The notes beneath the pieces were generated by a model. That model was not told where the DNA came from. It was given only the letters and a program-made list of their open reading frames with translations, and made no database searches. Below are positions 51,278 to 59,884 of a stretch of DNA of 64,000 nt, piece by piece. Within the stretch, counting starts at the first letter, position 1, and each line of letters starts with the position of its first letter. The stretch comes from BRH-c25 sp035627615 (GTDB lineage: Bacteria; Bacillota; Clostridia; Lutisporales; Lutisporaceae): NCBI GenBank assembly GCA_035627615.1, contig DASPLL010000047.1:62001-126000 (forward strand), in the 5' to 3' direction. Position numbers and translations under genes: made by a program.

Positions 51278-52378
51278 TTATCTGCTAGCCTGCCTGTGCT
51301 CTGCAATGAGCAGATCGACCATCCTGCCGTAGCTTTGGACTCCGTCCTTCTGCTTGTTGGCTTTGAGGTATGCGTTGTTTACTTTGTTGGTGGTGCGTTC
51401 CACCGGACCATCATATTTCTTCCAGAATTCCCTGAGCTCTGTTAGGTCATGGCGCACTCCTTCACTGTAATTCTCTGAAAGTCTTGCATGTACAGTACGG
51501 TCGCTTCTGTAAAGGGCATTCATGGAGTGAGTCAATGCCAGCAGCATTCCGGAATACCTGTAGTTCACATCGGGATGCGCGGTACAGGCCAGATAAGAAA
51601 TATAATTGGCTTCATCCTCCCGGGAGAAGCCCCGCTGATGGGCCATCTCGTGGGAGGCAGTAGAAGGCAGCGACGACTCGGGTATAGCCACATTCACATT
51701 TGCTTCACCGGTAAAAGGGAAATATATGCCGCATATTCCGGTGTAATTCATCAGCTCTGACAGGAGCACCGGCTTGGGATTGCCGTAGCTTCCCGCAAGC
51801 TCAGGATAAACAGAAGCTATGGCTTCATAGCCCTTATTACAGTTCTTCAGGATATCACGGCTGCTGCCTGGTATATCAATGTTCCCCTTTGCATCTATAA
51901 TGACTGATACTCTTAAGGAATTAGCCCGCTCTATAAGAGTCTGGCACAAGCTTTCCAGTTCCTTGACTGAAGCCGGCTGCACATCCAGGCCTGCAATATC
52001 GGCAAAGGGCATCCGGTAGTAGTTAAGGCCCCAGATGCTGACAAAGCAGAAAACTGCTATACTGGCTATAACAAGAATATTGGTTACGTATTTTAGAAGC
52101 GGCATGAAGCCGGCACCGGGGCGAGAAAAAGCTTTTATTAAGACTCTGATTGTGTAGAGGATAAAAGCCGCTGGTACCAGGATCACAATCAGCTCAGCCA
52201 GAGAAAAGGGGATAACACCTGTAACACTGCTCAGTATGCGGCCTATTAGCCTATATATTCCTGTAGAATAAAACCTCTCAACAAGCTCCGGTTTCCTGGA
52301 GGAAATATGTACAAGAGCGGCAGTAAATGGTATAAGGAGCAATATTGAAAGTTTCCTAAATAAATCTTTATTCTTCAT
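51278..52378 (-). CDS. DUF3810 membrane protein with metallopeptidase motif
   Basis: 366 residues. Three N-terminal membrane segments (ending near residue 115) precede a soluble domain with TASHEMAHQRGFSREDEANY, the HExxH zinc motif with a downstream Glu. TGICGIYFPFTGEANVN and a later DLTELREFWKKYDGPVE are family blocks. DUF3810 proteins are predicted membrane-bound metallopeptidases of unknown target. The start is uncertain: 52378 is used, though an extension to 52429 is open and no strong ribosome site is seen. Confidence 0.7.
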   Translation of the reverse strand: MKNKDLFRKLSILLLIPFTAALVHISSRKPELVERFYSTGIYRLIGRILSSVTGVIPFSLAELIVILVPAAFILYTIRVLIKAFSRPGAGFMPLLKYVTNILVIASIAVFCFVSIWGLNYYRMPFADIAGLDVQPASVKELESLCQTLIERANSLRVSVIIDAKGNIDIPGSSRDILKNCNKGYEAIASVYPELAGSYGNPKPVLLSELMNYTGICGIYFPFTGEANVNVAIPESSLPSTASHEMAHQRGFSREDEANYISYLACTAHPDVNYRYSGMLLALTHSMNALYRSDRTVHARLSENYSEGVRHDLTELREFWKKYDGPVERTTNKVNNAYLKANKQKDGVQSYGRMVDLLIAEHRQASR

Positions 52379-52437
52379 CTGAAATCCAGCTTTCTGTATA
52401 AATATAATCATGTGTCTTAGATAAAACATGCGTATTC

Positions 52438-52559
52438 AGTCGCTAGTCACTAGACTCTGGTCGCTAGATTAGAGCAGGGCTTCGAAGGCTGCGCTAAGTC
52501 CATGCCCATAAGGAATACTAGATAATCTAGAGACTAGTGACTCGTGACTAGCGACTGTA
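52438..52559. repeat. Inverted pair of AGTCGCTAGT-type repeats
   Basis: CAGTCGCTAGTCAC at the left end is repeated in inverse at the right end (GTGACTAGCGACTG-type, ending 52557) with about 90 bases between, so the unit can fold into a hairpin or is a small inverted-repeat element. The words match the single copies at 37350 and 38946. Confidence 0.6.
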
Positions 52560-52622
52560 GAAGAATGCTGCGCGTTCTTCTACATATACTGAATTATAAC
52601 AGAAAATTTAAAAAATTAATAC

Positions 52623-52651
52623 TTGACATTTGAATCCATTAAGAGTATTAT
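52623..52651 (+). promoter_or_regulatory. Promoter of the ornithine cyclodeaminase T-box transcript
   Basis: TTGACA (52623-52628) and TATTAT (52646-52651) are separated by 17 bases. Confidence 0.75.
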
Positions 52652-52660
52652 ATAAAGAAA

Positions 52661-52926
52661 TTTACATTGTATGGCGATGAAGAGGATCAGTAGAGAAGAA
52701 GATTCTAAAAGAGAGGAAAACTCACCGGCTGAAAGGTTTTCTGAGATTATTTTTCTTGAACCCGCCCTCAAAGCTGCAGATGAAAAGTCTTGCCGCAGTC
52801 CTGCGTTATTGGCATACAAGAGGATTATACGTTGAACCCTTTTCTAGGGAGGGTTTTTTGAGTATAGTCAAATTGGGTGGTACCGCGAACAGCCTTCGTC
52901 CCTTTTATTGGGATGGAGGTTTTTTA
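52661..52926 (+). promoter_or_regulatory. T-box riboswitch (Pro-type specifier) upstream of ornithine cyclodeaminase
   Basis: The leader has the T-box core GGGTGGTACCGCG at 52875-52887, a terminator stem (CCTTCGTCCC with GGGATGGAGG) and a T-run. In the Stem I 3' region the block TTGAACCCGCC places CCC (Pro) directly after GAA at 52761-52763, in the same position as UGG in the trpB T-box of this window. A proline codon in front of an enzyme that makes proline is coherent. The specifier is read by eye. Confidence 0.75.
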
Positions 52927-52952
52927 TTTTATCTAAATAGGAGGTATTAGAT

Positions 52953-53963
52953 ATGGATTGCATTGATTCTTACACAGCTTCGGTAGTATTGAAAGAAGCG
53001 ATTATGGATAAACATGTGCCCGATGATTTCTATTCGACAACGAACTACAAAACAATGATCTTCTGGGAGGGGAGCTGGATAACGGTTCAGAACCAGAGGA
53101 TGGATGCTATGATAGTAGTGGACCGGAACGGTGCATATTGCAAGAAGCTGCGTGACATAAAGAAAGGAGACCGACTGGTCTGCGGTGATACGGGCGTCAG
53201 GGTGCTGAATGATGATGGCAGCGGGGATAGAGACCTCTTCGGGTTTATGAACAACTGTGTTTCTTCCGAAAGAAGGAATGAGCTTATTATAAGAGAGCTG
53301 GCGGAGAATATTGCCATCAGTAACAAGAAGGTCACCTTTGTGTTGGGCCCTGTTGTGGTCCATACCGGAGGGGATGCATATCTCAGGGAGCTGATCCGGG
53401 ACGGTTATGTTTCCAGTATACTTGCCGGAAATGCTGTTGCAGTGCATGATATTGAGAAGAGCCTTTACGGAACCTCACTGGGAGTGTGCGCAAAATCAGG
53501 CAGGGCAGTGCCGATGGGATACCGCAATCATATGCGTGCGATAAACCAGGTGAACAGGTATGGAGGTATAAAAGAGGCCGTGGAAGCCGACGCGGTGAAT
53601 TCCGGCATTATGTATGAGTGTGTGAAGAACGGCATTCCTTTTGTACTGGCAGGAAGCCTCAGAGACGACGGGCCGCTGCCGGATACCATAACGGATATGA
53701 TAAAGGCACAGGAGGCCTATTCAAAGTACCTTATGGATTCAGACATCGTCATTGTGCTGGGTAGCATGCTGCACGGGATAGCTTCCGGAAATATGCTTCC
53801 GGCCAAAGTTGAAATGGTGTGTGTCGATATAAACCCAGCAGTTGTGACCAAGCTCAGCGACAGAGGCAGCAGTCAGGCTGCCGGAATAGTAACGGACGTC
53901 GGTTTGTTTTTAAATCTTCTGGTTAAAGAATTAAAGGATAGACAGCTTCGGCAGGTTATCTAG
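52953..53963 (+). CDS. Archaeal-type ornithine cyclodeaminase (TIGR00300, AgrE/LOR-SDH-like)
   Basis: 336 residues matching the LOR/SDH conserved domain that forms the C-terminal part of AgrE and the whole of the archaeal ornithine cyclodeaminase from Methanococcus. MDCIDSYTASVV, GPVVVHTGGDAYLRELI, ILAGNAVAVHDIEKSLYGTS and CVDINPAVVTKLSDRGSSQA are clear blocks; GDA and NAVAVHD are near the predicted nucleotide site. The reaction is L-ornithine to L-proline plus ammonia. It is unrelated to the classical mu-crystallin-like ornithine cyclodeaminase. A T-box with a proline specifier directly upstream supports the role. Confidence 0.8.
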   Translation: MDCIDSYTASVVLKEAIMDKHVPDDFYSTTNYKTMIFWEGSWITVQNQRMDAMIVVDRNGAYCKKLRDIKKGDRLVCGDTGVRVLNDDGSGDRDLFGFMNNCVSSERRNELIIRELAENIAISNKKVTFVLGPVVVHTGGDAYLRELIRDGYVSSILAGNAVAVHDIEKSLYGTSLGVCAKSGRAVPMGYRNHMRAINQVNRYGGIKEAVEADAVNSGIMYECVKNGIPFVLAGSLRDDGPLPDTITDMIKAQEAYSKYLMDSDIVIVLGSMLHGIASGNMLPAKVEMVCVDINPAVVTKLSDRGSSQAAGIVTDVGLFLNLLVKELKDRQLRQVI

Positions 53964-54012
53964 TGATTATTAACACAACAACTTTCTTGTCTTTCATAGT
54001 GTTAATAATCAC
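53963..54012 (+). terminator. Stem-loop after ornithine cyclodeaminase
   Basis: A perfect 14-bp stem, GTGATTATTAACAC and GTGTTAATAATCAC, with a 22-base loop, begins in the stop codon. There is no T-run after the stem, so termination is weak; it may instead protect mRNA. Confidence 0.45.
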
Positions 54013-54023
54013 ATCCTTGATTC

Positions 54024-54066
54024 AGTGCCTCGTATGCTTAAGAAGGGATATACGTTACGAGGCACT
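54024..54066. repeat. Perfect 11-bp inverted repeat
   Basis: AGTGCCTCGTA and TACGAGGCACT flank a 21-base loop, in the 430-base gap between ornithine cyclodeaminase and the acyl-CoA dehydrogenase. Further on a long imperfect hairpin (GCCGGTTATCCGGC core at about 54194-54207, with flanking AAATATCA and TGATATTT arms) may be a terminator or operator. The rest of the gap holds the sigma-54 promoter and A+T-rich DNA. Confidence 0.5.
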
Positions 54067-54326
54067 AGTGCCCAATATTTTGCACATAGTGTAAGAAACC
54101 CGAAAACGCTCTATTTATGCGGCATCAGAAACACAATAAAAATAACGGATAATTAATATTATTACAATATATGTTAAAAAAATATCAATTGGCGCCGGTT
54201 ATCCGGCACTGACTGATATTTTTATGTTATTATGAGGTTTTTGAAAATAATATGGATATACTCTGACTGGTTGAAAACTATGATAAATATTTGACAAAAA
54301 AATAAATTATCTGTCGAATAAGAAGC

Positions 54327-54342
54327 TGGCACGATAATTGCT
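54327..54342 (+). promoter_or_regulatory. Sigma-54 (-24/-12) promoter of the acd-etfBA operon
   Basis: TGGCACGATAATTGCT matches the RpoN consensus TGGCAC-N5-TTGC with the required GG-N10-GC spacing (GG at 54328-54329, GC at 54340-54341). The start codon of the acyl-CoA dehydrogenase lies 107 bases downstream. Transcription would need an RpoN activator; none is encoded in this window. Confidence 0.8.
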
Positions 54343-54448
54343 AAATATTTAACAATGAAAACCGTTATTGCAACAGCATTTATAGTTATCACACACAAAT
54401 TTTTATAAAAGGGGAATTCAAGGTCCCGAAATGAAGGAGGAAGTATTT

Positions 54449-55588
54449 ATGAACTTTAGCCTGACTAAGGAACAGGAAATGGTTAGGAAGCTTATGAAGG
54501 AGTTCAGCGAAAAGGTCGTGAAGCCGCTGGCTGCCGAAATTGATGCGGCAGAAAGATTCCCGAGGGAAACGGTGGAGAAGCTGGCGCGGTATGATATGAT
54601 GGGAATTCCGTTCCCTAAGAAATATGGTGGTGCCGGGGGAGACAATCTTTCCTACTCAATAGCTGTAGAAGAGCTTTCAAAGGTGTGTGGAACAACCGGG
54701 GTCATACTATCGGCGCATGCTTCCCTTGGAGCTCATCCTATATACCAGTATGGGACGGAAGAGCAGAAAATGAAGTACCTGGTACCTCTCGCAAAGGGTG
54801 AAAAGCTTGGAGCCTTCGGATTGACAGAACCCAATGCCGGTACTGATTCATCAGCACAGCAGACAGTCGCCGTACTTGATGGAGACAATTATATATTGAA
54901 CGGTTCAAAGGTGTTCATCACAAACGGTGGAGAAGCGGATATATATATAGTATTCGCAATGACTGACAAGTCAAAAGGGAACAAAGGCATCTCCGCTTTT
55001 ATCGTTGAGAAGGACTTTAAAGGCTTCTGCATAGGCAAGAAGGAAGACAAGCTTGGAATAAGGGGTTCGAGCACTACTGAGCTTATATTTGAAAACTGTG
55101 TGGTGCCCAAAGAAAATCTTCTGGGCGAAGTGGGAAAAGGCTTTGGTATAGCTATGCAGACCCTGGACGGCGGAAGAATAGGAATAGCGGCACAGGCACT
55201 TGGAATTGCCGAAGGTGCACTTGAGGAAGCCGTTAAGTATATGAAGGAAAGAAAGCAGTTCGGAAAGCCGTTGTCAGCCTTTCAGGGCTTGCAGTGGATG
55301 GTGGCCGAAATGGCAACAAGAGTAGAAGCAGCAAGATTCCTTGTATATAATGCTGCCGACAAGAAGGATAAGAAGCTTCCTTTCTCTGTGGAAGCAGCAA
55401 TGGCAAAGCTGTATGCAGCAGAAACAGCAATGGAGGTTACCACAAAGGCAGTGCAGATTTTCGGCGGCTACGGATACACAAGGGATTATCCGGTAGAGAG
55501 AATGATGAGGGATGCAAAAATAACTGAAATATATGAAGGTACTTCGCAGGTGCAGAAGATGGTTATTGCAGCGAAGGTACTGAAGTAA
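54449..55588 (+). CDS. Short-chain acyl-CoA dehydrogenase (butyryl-CoA dehydrogenase type)
   Basis: 379 residues, typical for the family. GAFGLTEPNAGTDSSAQQT and FITNGG bind FAD and substrate, GGRIGIAAQALGIAEGA is in the middle, and the catalytic Glu lies in TEIYEGTSQVQ near the C-terminus. AGGAGG is nine bases before the ATG at 54449. The following etfB and etfA genes, with ferredoxin clusters on EtfA, suggest an electron-bifurcating complex that reduces an enoyl-CoA with NADH and ferredoxin. The acyl chain is not determined. Confidence 0.85.
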   Translation: MNFSLTKEQEMVRKLMKEFSEKVVKPLAAEIDAAERFPRETVEKLARYDMMGIPFPKKYGGAGGDNLSYSIAVEELSKVCGTTGVILSAHASLGAHPIYQYGTEEQKMKYLVPLAKGEKLGAFGLTEPNAGTDSSAQQTVAVLDGDNYILNGSKVFITNGGEADIYIVFAMTDKSKGNKGISAFIVEKDFKGFCIGKKEDKLGIRGSSTTELIFENCVVPKENLLGEVGKGFGIAMQTLDGGRIGIAAQALGIAEGALEEAVKYMKERKQFGKPLSAFQGLQWMVAEMATRVEAARFLVYNAADKKDKKLPFSVEAAMAKLYAAETAMEVTTKAVQIFGGYGYTRDYPVERMMRDAKITEIYEGTSQVQKMVIAAKVLK

Positions 55589-55614
55589 TCATTATAAATT
55601 AGGAGGTTATTCTT

Positions 55615-56403
55615 ATGAAGATAATTGTCTGCATAAAGCAGGTTCCGGATACGAATGAAGTTAAGCTGGACCCCAAGACCGGGACGCTTATAAGAGATGG
55701 TGTTCCAAGTATAATAAATCACGATGACATGAATGCACTGGAGGAAGCCCTCGCGCTTAAGGATAGATACAAGGATGTAGAAATAACAGCACTTACAATG
55801 GGCCCGCCGCAGGCTGATGTAGCACTCAGGGAGGCTCTTGCAATGGGAGCGGACAGGGCAATACTTGTCTCAGACAGGGCTTTTGCCGGCGCCGATACAT
55901 GGGCCACCTCAAATACACTAACAGCTGCAATAAAGAAAATAGGCAGCTATGACATGATATTCTGCGGAAGACAGGCTATAGACGGAGATACTGCGCAGGT
56001 CGGACCCCAGATAGCAGAAAAGCTTGACCTTCCACAGGTCACCTATGTTCAGAAAATGGAAGTGAACGGGGATACAGTGACTGCACAGAGAGCTTTGGAG
56101 GACGGCTATGAGGTGATCGAGGTAATAATGCCCTGCGTGCTAACAGCAATAAAGGAACTGAATGCTCCAAGATATGCAAGCGTAAAAGGAATATTTGAGG
56201 CATACAGGGAAAAAACAGTTGAGAGTTGGACTGCGAAGGATATAGAGATAGATCCTGAAATAATAGGCCTGAATGGTTCTCCCACAAATGTAAGGAGGAC
56301 CTTCACACCTGAGCCCAAGGGCAAAGGTACAATGCTTACCGGCTGTGACAGAGGTACGGTATGCGATCTCTTCGGCAGGCTTAAAGAAAAACATATAATA
56401 TAA
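55615..56403 (+). CDS. etfB: Electron transfer flavoprotein beta subunit
   Basis: 262 residues. IVCIKQVPDTNEVKLDPKTG at the start, GGADRAILVSD-like MGADRAILVSD and CGRQAIDGDTAQVGPQIAE carry the AMP/FAD-binding features of EtfB. It follows the acyl-CoA dehydrogenase by 26 bases and precedes etfA by 15. In bifurcating complexes this subunit binds the bifurcating FAD. Confidence 0.9.
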   Translation: MKIIVCIKQVPDTNEVKLDPKTGTLIRDGVPSIINHDDMNALEEALALKDRYKDVEITALTMGPPQADVALREALAMGADRAILVSDRAFAGADTWATSNTLTAAIKKIGSYDMIFCGRQAIDGDTAQVGPQIAEKLDLPQVTYVQKMEVNGDTVTAQRALEDGYEVIEVIMPCVLTAIKELNAPRYASVKGIFEAYREKTVESWTAKDIEIDPEIIGLNGSPTNVRRTFTPEPKGKGTMLTGCDRGTVCDLFGRLKEKHII

Positions 56404-56418
56404 ATTGGAGGGCTAAAA

Positions 56419-57615
56419 ATGAGTGTTAAAATATTATCTGAAAAATGTAAAGGCTGCAAGCTTTGTATTAAGTCCTGTCCCTTCAATGCCATATATATGA
56501 AGGACGGCAAAGCGGTATTGAATGATAATTGTTCAGGCTGCGGCGCCTGTGAAAGCTCATGTAAGTTCAAGGCTATAGAGGTTGAAAAGGTAGAAAAAAA
56601 GGCAGTAAAGGATTTATCTGCATACAAGGGCGTCTGGGTATTTGCAGAGCAGAGGAACGGCAAGCTTATGGGTACTGCTTTTGAACTGATAGGTGAAGGC
56701 AGAAAGCTCGCTAACAAATTAGGTGTGGAATTATCAGCCCTGCTTCTTGGAAGTAATGTGGCAGGTCTGGCAGATGAGCTTATACACCACGGAGCAGACA
56801 GAGTAATACTGGCAGATCATCCTGAGCTCAAGCTTTACACTACGGATGGTTATACAAAGGTTATCACCGACCTTGTAAACAGCAAAAAGCCTGAGATAAT
56901 ACTCATAGGTGCGACAAACATAGGCAGGGATCTGGGACCAAGGATCGCCGCAAGGCTTGACACAGGGCTCACAGCCGACTGTACAAAGCTTGAGATCGAT
57001 GAGGAACAGAAGATCCTGCTCCAGACAAGGCCAGCCTTCGGCGGAAACATAATGGCAACGATCATCACTCCCAAGCACAGACCGCAGATGGCTACAGTAA
57101 GGCCCGGCGTTATGAAAAAACTTTCCTCCGACAGCACCAGAAAGGGTGTGGTCGAAAAGGTTGAAGTTGTTCTAGAGAAAAAGGATATCAGGACAATAGT
57201 GAAAGAAGTGGTCAAATCTGCAAAACAGGCAGTAAACCTTATTGATGCAGATGTAATAGTATCAGGAGGAAGAGGACTCGGAGGACCGGAAGGCTTCAAG
57301 CTCATAGAAGAGCTTGCCAATGAGCTGGGCGGTGTAGTCGGCTCCTCCCGTGCAGCAGTCGACAGCGGCTGGATAGCCCAGGACCACCAGGTAGGCCAGA
57401 CAGGAAAGACAGTAAGACCGAAGATATATGTAGCCTGCGGCATATCAGGAGCCATACAGCACCTGGCAGGGATGCAGACCAGTGACTGCATAATAGCGGT
57501 GAACAAGAATCCGGATGCTCCGATATTCGACGTAGCCGATTACGGTATAGTAGGAGACCTTTATAAAGTCATACCGATGATGGTTGAAGAAGTCAGGAAG
57601 GTAAAGGAAGCATAA
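56419..57615 (+). CDS. etfA: Electron transfer flavoprotein alpha subunit with N-terminal ferredoxin domain
   Basis: 398 residues, longer than plain EtfA (about 330). Residues 1-60 are a 2[4Fe-4S] ferredoxin (CKGCKLCIKSCPFNA and CSGCGACESSCKFKA). The EtfA part follows, with GATNIGRDLGPRIAARL, the FAD-binding GSSRAAVDSGW, and QVGQTGKTVRPKIYVACGIS. A comparable fusion is known in CarE of the caffeyl-CoA reductase complex and in lactate dehydrogenase-Etf complexes. It is the last gene of the sigma-54-driven operon. Confidence 0.9.
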   Translation: MSVKILSEKCKGCKLCIKSCPFNAIYMKDGKAVLNDNCSGCGACESSCKFKAIEVEKVEKKAVKDLSAYKGVWVFAEQRNGKLMGTAFELIGEGRKLANKLGVELSALLLGSNVAGLADELIHHGADRVILADHPELKLYTTDGYTKVITDLVNSKKPEIILIGATNIGRDLGPRIAARLDTGLTADCTKLEIDEEQKILLQTRPAFGGNIMATIITPKHRPQMATVRPGVMKKLSSDSTRKGVVEKVEVVLEKKDIRTIVKEVVKSAKQAVNLIDADVIVSGGRGLGGPEGFKLIEELANELGGVVGSSRAAVDSGWIAQDHQVGQTGKTVRPKIYVACGISGAIQHLAGMQTSDCIIAVNKNPDAPIFDVADYGIVGDLYKVIPMMVEEVRKVKEA

Positions 57616-57618
57616 TGG

Positions 57619-57650
57619 CAAAAGCCTATAGCTGCAAATATAGGCTTTTG
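57619..57650 (+). terminator. Stem-loop behind etfA
   Basis: A perfect 12-bp stem, CAAAAGCCTATA and TATAGGCTTTTG, with an 8-base loop four bases after the stop codon. T residues are inside the stem with no run after it. Confidence 0.5.
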
Positions 57651-57814
57651 AACACCTTCCCATAACTGGACTTATACCAGCCGCTGTTTTTCCAGTACAT
57701 GCTCTCATTACTTTATGAGAAATTTTCCAGAAAAGCCTTGACAAGGAAAAATCTATATTCTAAAATTCCATCAAAGATACACGAAGCTGCATTATAAAAA
57801 GAAGTGGGGTGTGG

Positions 57815-58561
57815 ATGATGCATAAGGTCAATTATGACAAGATATCCGAAATATACGATACAGTAAGGTCAGGAGACCTTGAGGTTATAACATATATACT
57901 GGATAACAAGCTGCTGGACCGTAGATCCAGGGTTCTGGAAATAGGCTGCGGCTCCGGCAACAATACTGTACTTATGTCTGCTGCAACGGAAGCAGAGATC
58001 TACGGACTGGATCAATCAAGGGGAATGCTTGACAAAGCGGAAAAGAAGAGCGGAAGGATACATTTCATGCAGGGAGATGCGGTGACGCTTGCGGGTATTG
58101 AAAATGAAAGCTTTGATGCGGTATATATGGTGGATGTGATACATCATATCAGGGATATAGCTGCTATGTTCAGTAATATATATAGAGTACTGAAAAAGTA
58201 CGGGATGGTGTTTGTGTTTACCGATACCCATGAGAAAATAAGGAACGAGCGGTTGACCAGCAAATATTTCCCTGAGACAGTAGAAGTAGAGCTTATGAGA
58301 TATCAACCTACAGAACAGATTTTTGCAGTTATGAAAGCTTGTGGGTTCAGTAATGTAAAGCTGGAAAGACTCAAATGCGAAGAACAGCTCAATATGGGAG
58401 AGTACCTGATAAAGGTTGCGGAGGCAAAAGGATATTCGATGTTCCACCTTATTCCGGATGAAGCGATAGAAAGAGGCATTCAAAGGATAAGACAGGCTAT
58501 GGAAGACGGCCCCTTAAGCTATACACCTAATACACCGGTGTTTTCAGGAGTGAAGAAATAA
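57815..58561 (+). CDS. SAM-dependent methyltransferase
   Basis: 248 residues. RVLEIGCGSGNNTVLM is motif I, LDQSRGMLDKA the acidic loop and FDAVYMVDVIHHIRDI motif IV, followed by a C-terminal extension unlike the methyltransferase at 30326. The nearest type is the UbiE/MenG-like class, but the substrate is unknown. The ATG at 57815 is a few bases after GGGGTG. It is separate from the etf operon. Confidence 0.75.
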   Translation: MMHKVNYDKISEIYDTVRSGDLEVITYILDNKLLDRRSRVLEIGCGSGNNTVLMSAATEAEIYGLDQSRGMLDKAEKKSGRIHFMQGDAVTLAGIENESFDAVYMVDVIHHIRDIAAMFSNIYRVLKKYGMVFVFTDTHEKIRNERLTSKYFPETVEVELMRYQPTEQIFAVMKACGFSNVKLERLKCEEQLNMGEYLIKVAEAKGYSMFHLIPDEAIERGIQRIRQAMEDGPLSYTPNTPVFSGVKK

Positions 58562-58606
58562 GCAAAAAATCTATGATGGTTAAAACTAATTTTAAAAATA
58601 ATAAAA

Positions 58607-58646
58607 AGAGAAGTCACAAATTGTAAAATGTGGCTTCTCTTTTTGT
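58607..58646 (+). terminator. Rho-independent terminator upstream of glycerate kinase
   Basis: A 12-bp stem, AGAGAAGTCACA with TGTGGCTTCTCT (one wobble), around a 10-base loop is followed by TTTTT. It ends the methyltransferase transcript. Confidence 0.8.
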
Positions 58647-58697
58647 TATAATCTTATATAGAAATAATAATTTTTGATAACAGGACGGTGAAGCATA

Positions 58698-59852
58698 ATG
58701 AAGGTAGTAATTGCACCTGATTCTTTTAAAGGCAGCCTGTCTGCCGGTGAGGTTGCGGACAATATAGCAAAAGGGGTAAGAAAAGTATTCAGAGCTGCTG
58801 ATATTCAATGTGTCCCCATGGCTGACGGCGGTGAAGGTACAGTACGGTCTCTGGTGGACAGTACAAGGGGAGAGATTGTAAATGTCCGGGTAAAAGGCCC
58901 AATTTTGAAAGAGGTGGATGCCTTCTATGGAATATTGGGGGATGGGACCACAGCTGTCATAGAGATGGCGGCTGCATCGGGACTTCCTTTGCTTGGTGGG
59001 GATGAACGGAATCCTATGAAGACTACTACTTACGGTACTGGGGAGCTTATAAAGCACGCTCTGGATAAGGGCTGCAGAAATATCATAATCGGATTGGGAG
59101 GCAGTGCCACCAACGACGGTGGGGCCGGCATGATCAAAGCCCTGGGCGCAAGGCTTCTCGATAAAGAAGGAAATGATACGGGCTATGGCGGGGGAAGTCT
59201 GGCTGATATTGCGGCCATTGATCTGGGCGGTATGGATGAAAGGCTTAAAGGCTGCAGGATAGTTGCTGCCTGTGATGTGGATAATCCTCTTACAGGTATA
59301 AGGGGTGCATCCTACGTATTTGGTCCGCAGAAGGGTGCCGATGAAGCAATGGTGCAAATACTGGATAAGAATCTTGAACACTATGCAGAAGTCGCACTGA
59401 AGGTTACCGGGATATCAATAAAGGACCATCCCGGAGCCGGAGCAGCCGGAGGGCTGGGTGGAGGGCTTCTGGCGTTTCTGGATGCAGAGCTTAAAAGGGG
59501 TATAGATATTGTTATCGAGGCTGCAGGCCTTGAGGAAAAAATCAAGGATGCCGATTTTGTCATAACAGGTGAGGGAATGATGGACTACCAGACTCAATAT
59601 GGCAAGACGCCGTACGGTGTGGCGCAGGTTGCCCGGAAATACGGCATTCCTGTAATAGCCATAGTGGGCAGCATCGGGCGCAATGCAGAAGTACTGTATG
59701 ATCTGGGTTTCTGCGGCATATTCTCTATTATTGACAGGCCTTTGAACCTCGCGGAGGCTATGTCCGGCTGTGCAGGGCTTCTGGAAAGAACTTCCGAGAG
59801 CATTATGAGGATGGTAAAGGCTATAAATAATCCATTCCGTGATATAATGTAG
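58698..59852 (+). CDS. Glycerate kinase
   Basis: 384 residues, matching the GarK/GlxK family. VIAPDSFKGSLSAGEVADNI at the start, VPMADGGEGTVRSLVD, GLGGSATNDGGAGMIKALGA and the C-terminal ITGEGMMDYQTQYGKTP are signature blocks. It phosphorylates D-glycerate (2-phosphoglycerate in this family), which feeds PEP through enolase. It lies 32 bases before the PPDK-like gene, so both may be one unit. Confidence 0.9.
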   Translation: MKVVIAPDSFKGSLSAGEVADNIAKGVRKVFRAADIQCVPMADGGEGTVRSLVDSTRGEIVNVRVKGPILKEVDAFYGILGDGTTAVIEMAAASGLPLLGGDERNPMKTTTYGTGELIKHALDKGCRNIIIGLGGSATNDGGAGMIKALGARLLDKEGNDTGYGGGSLADIAAIDLGGMDERLKGCRIVAACDVDNPLTGIRGASYVFGPQKGADEAMVQILDKNLEHYAEVALKVTGISIKDHPGAGAAGGLGGGLLAFLDAELKRGIDIVIEAAGLEEKIKDADFVITGEGMMDYQTQYGKTPYGVAQVARKYGIPVIAIVGSIGRNAEVLYDLGFCGIFSIIDRPLNLAEAMSGCAGLLERTSESIMRMVKAINNPFRDIM

Positions 59853-59884
59853 ATTATATAATATCTTTTCAAAGGGGATATCAA

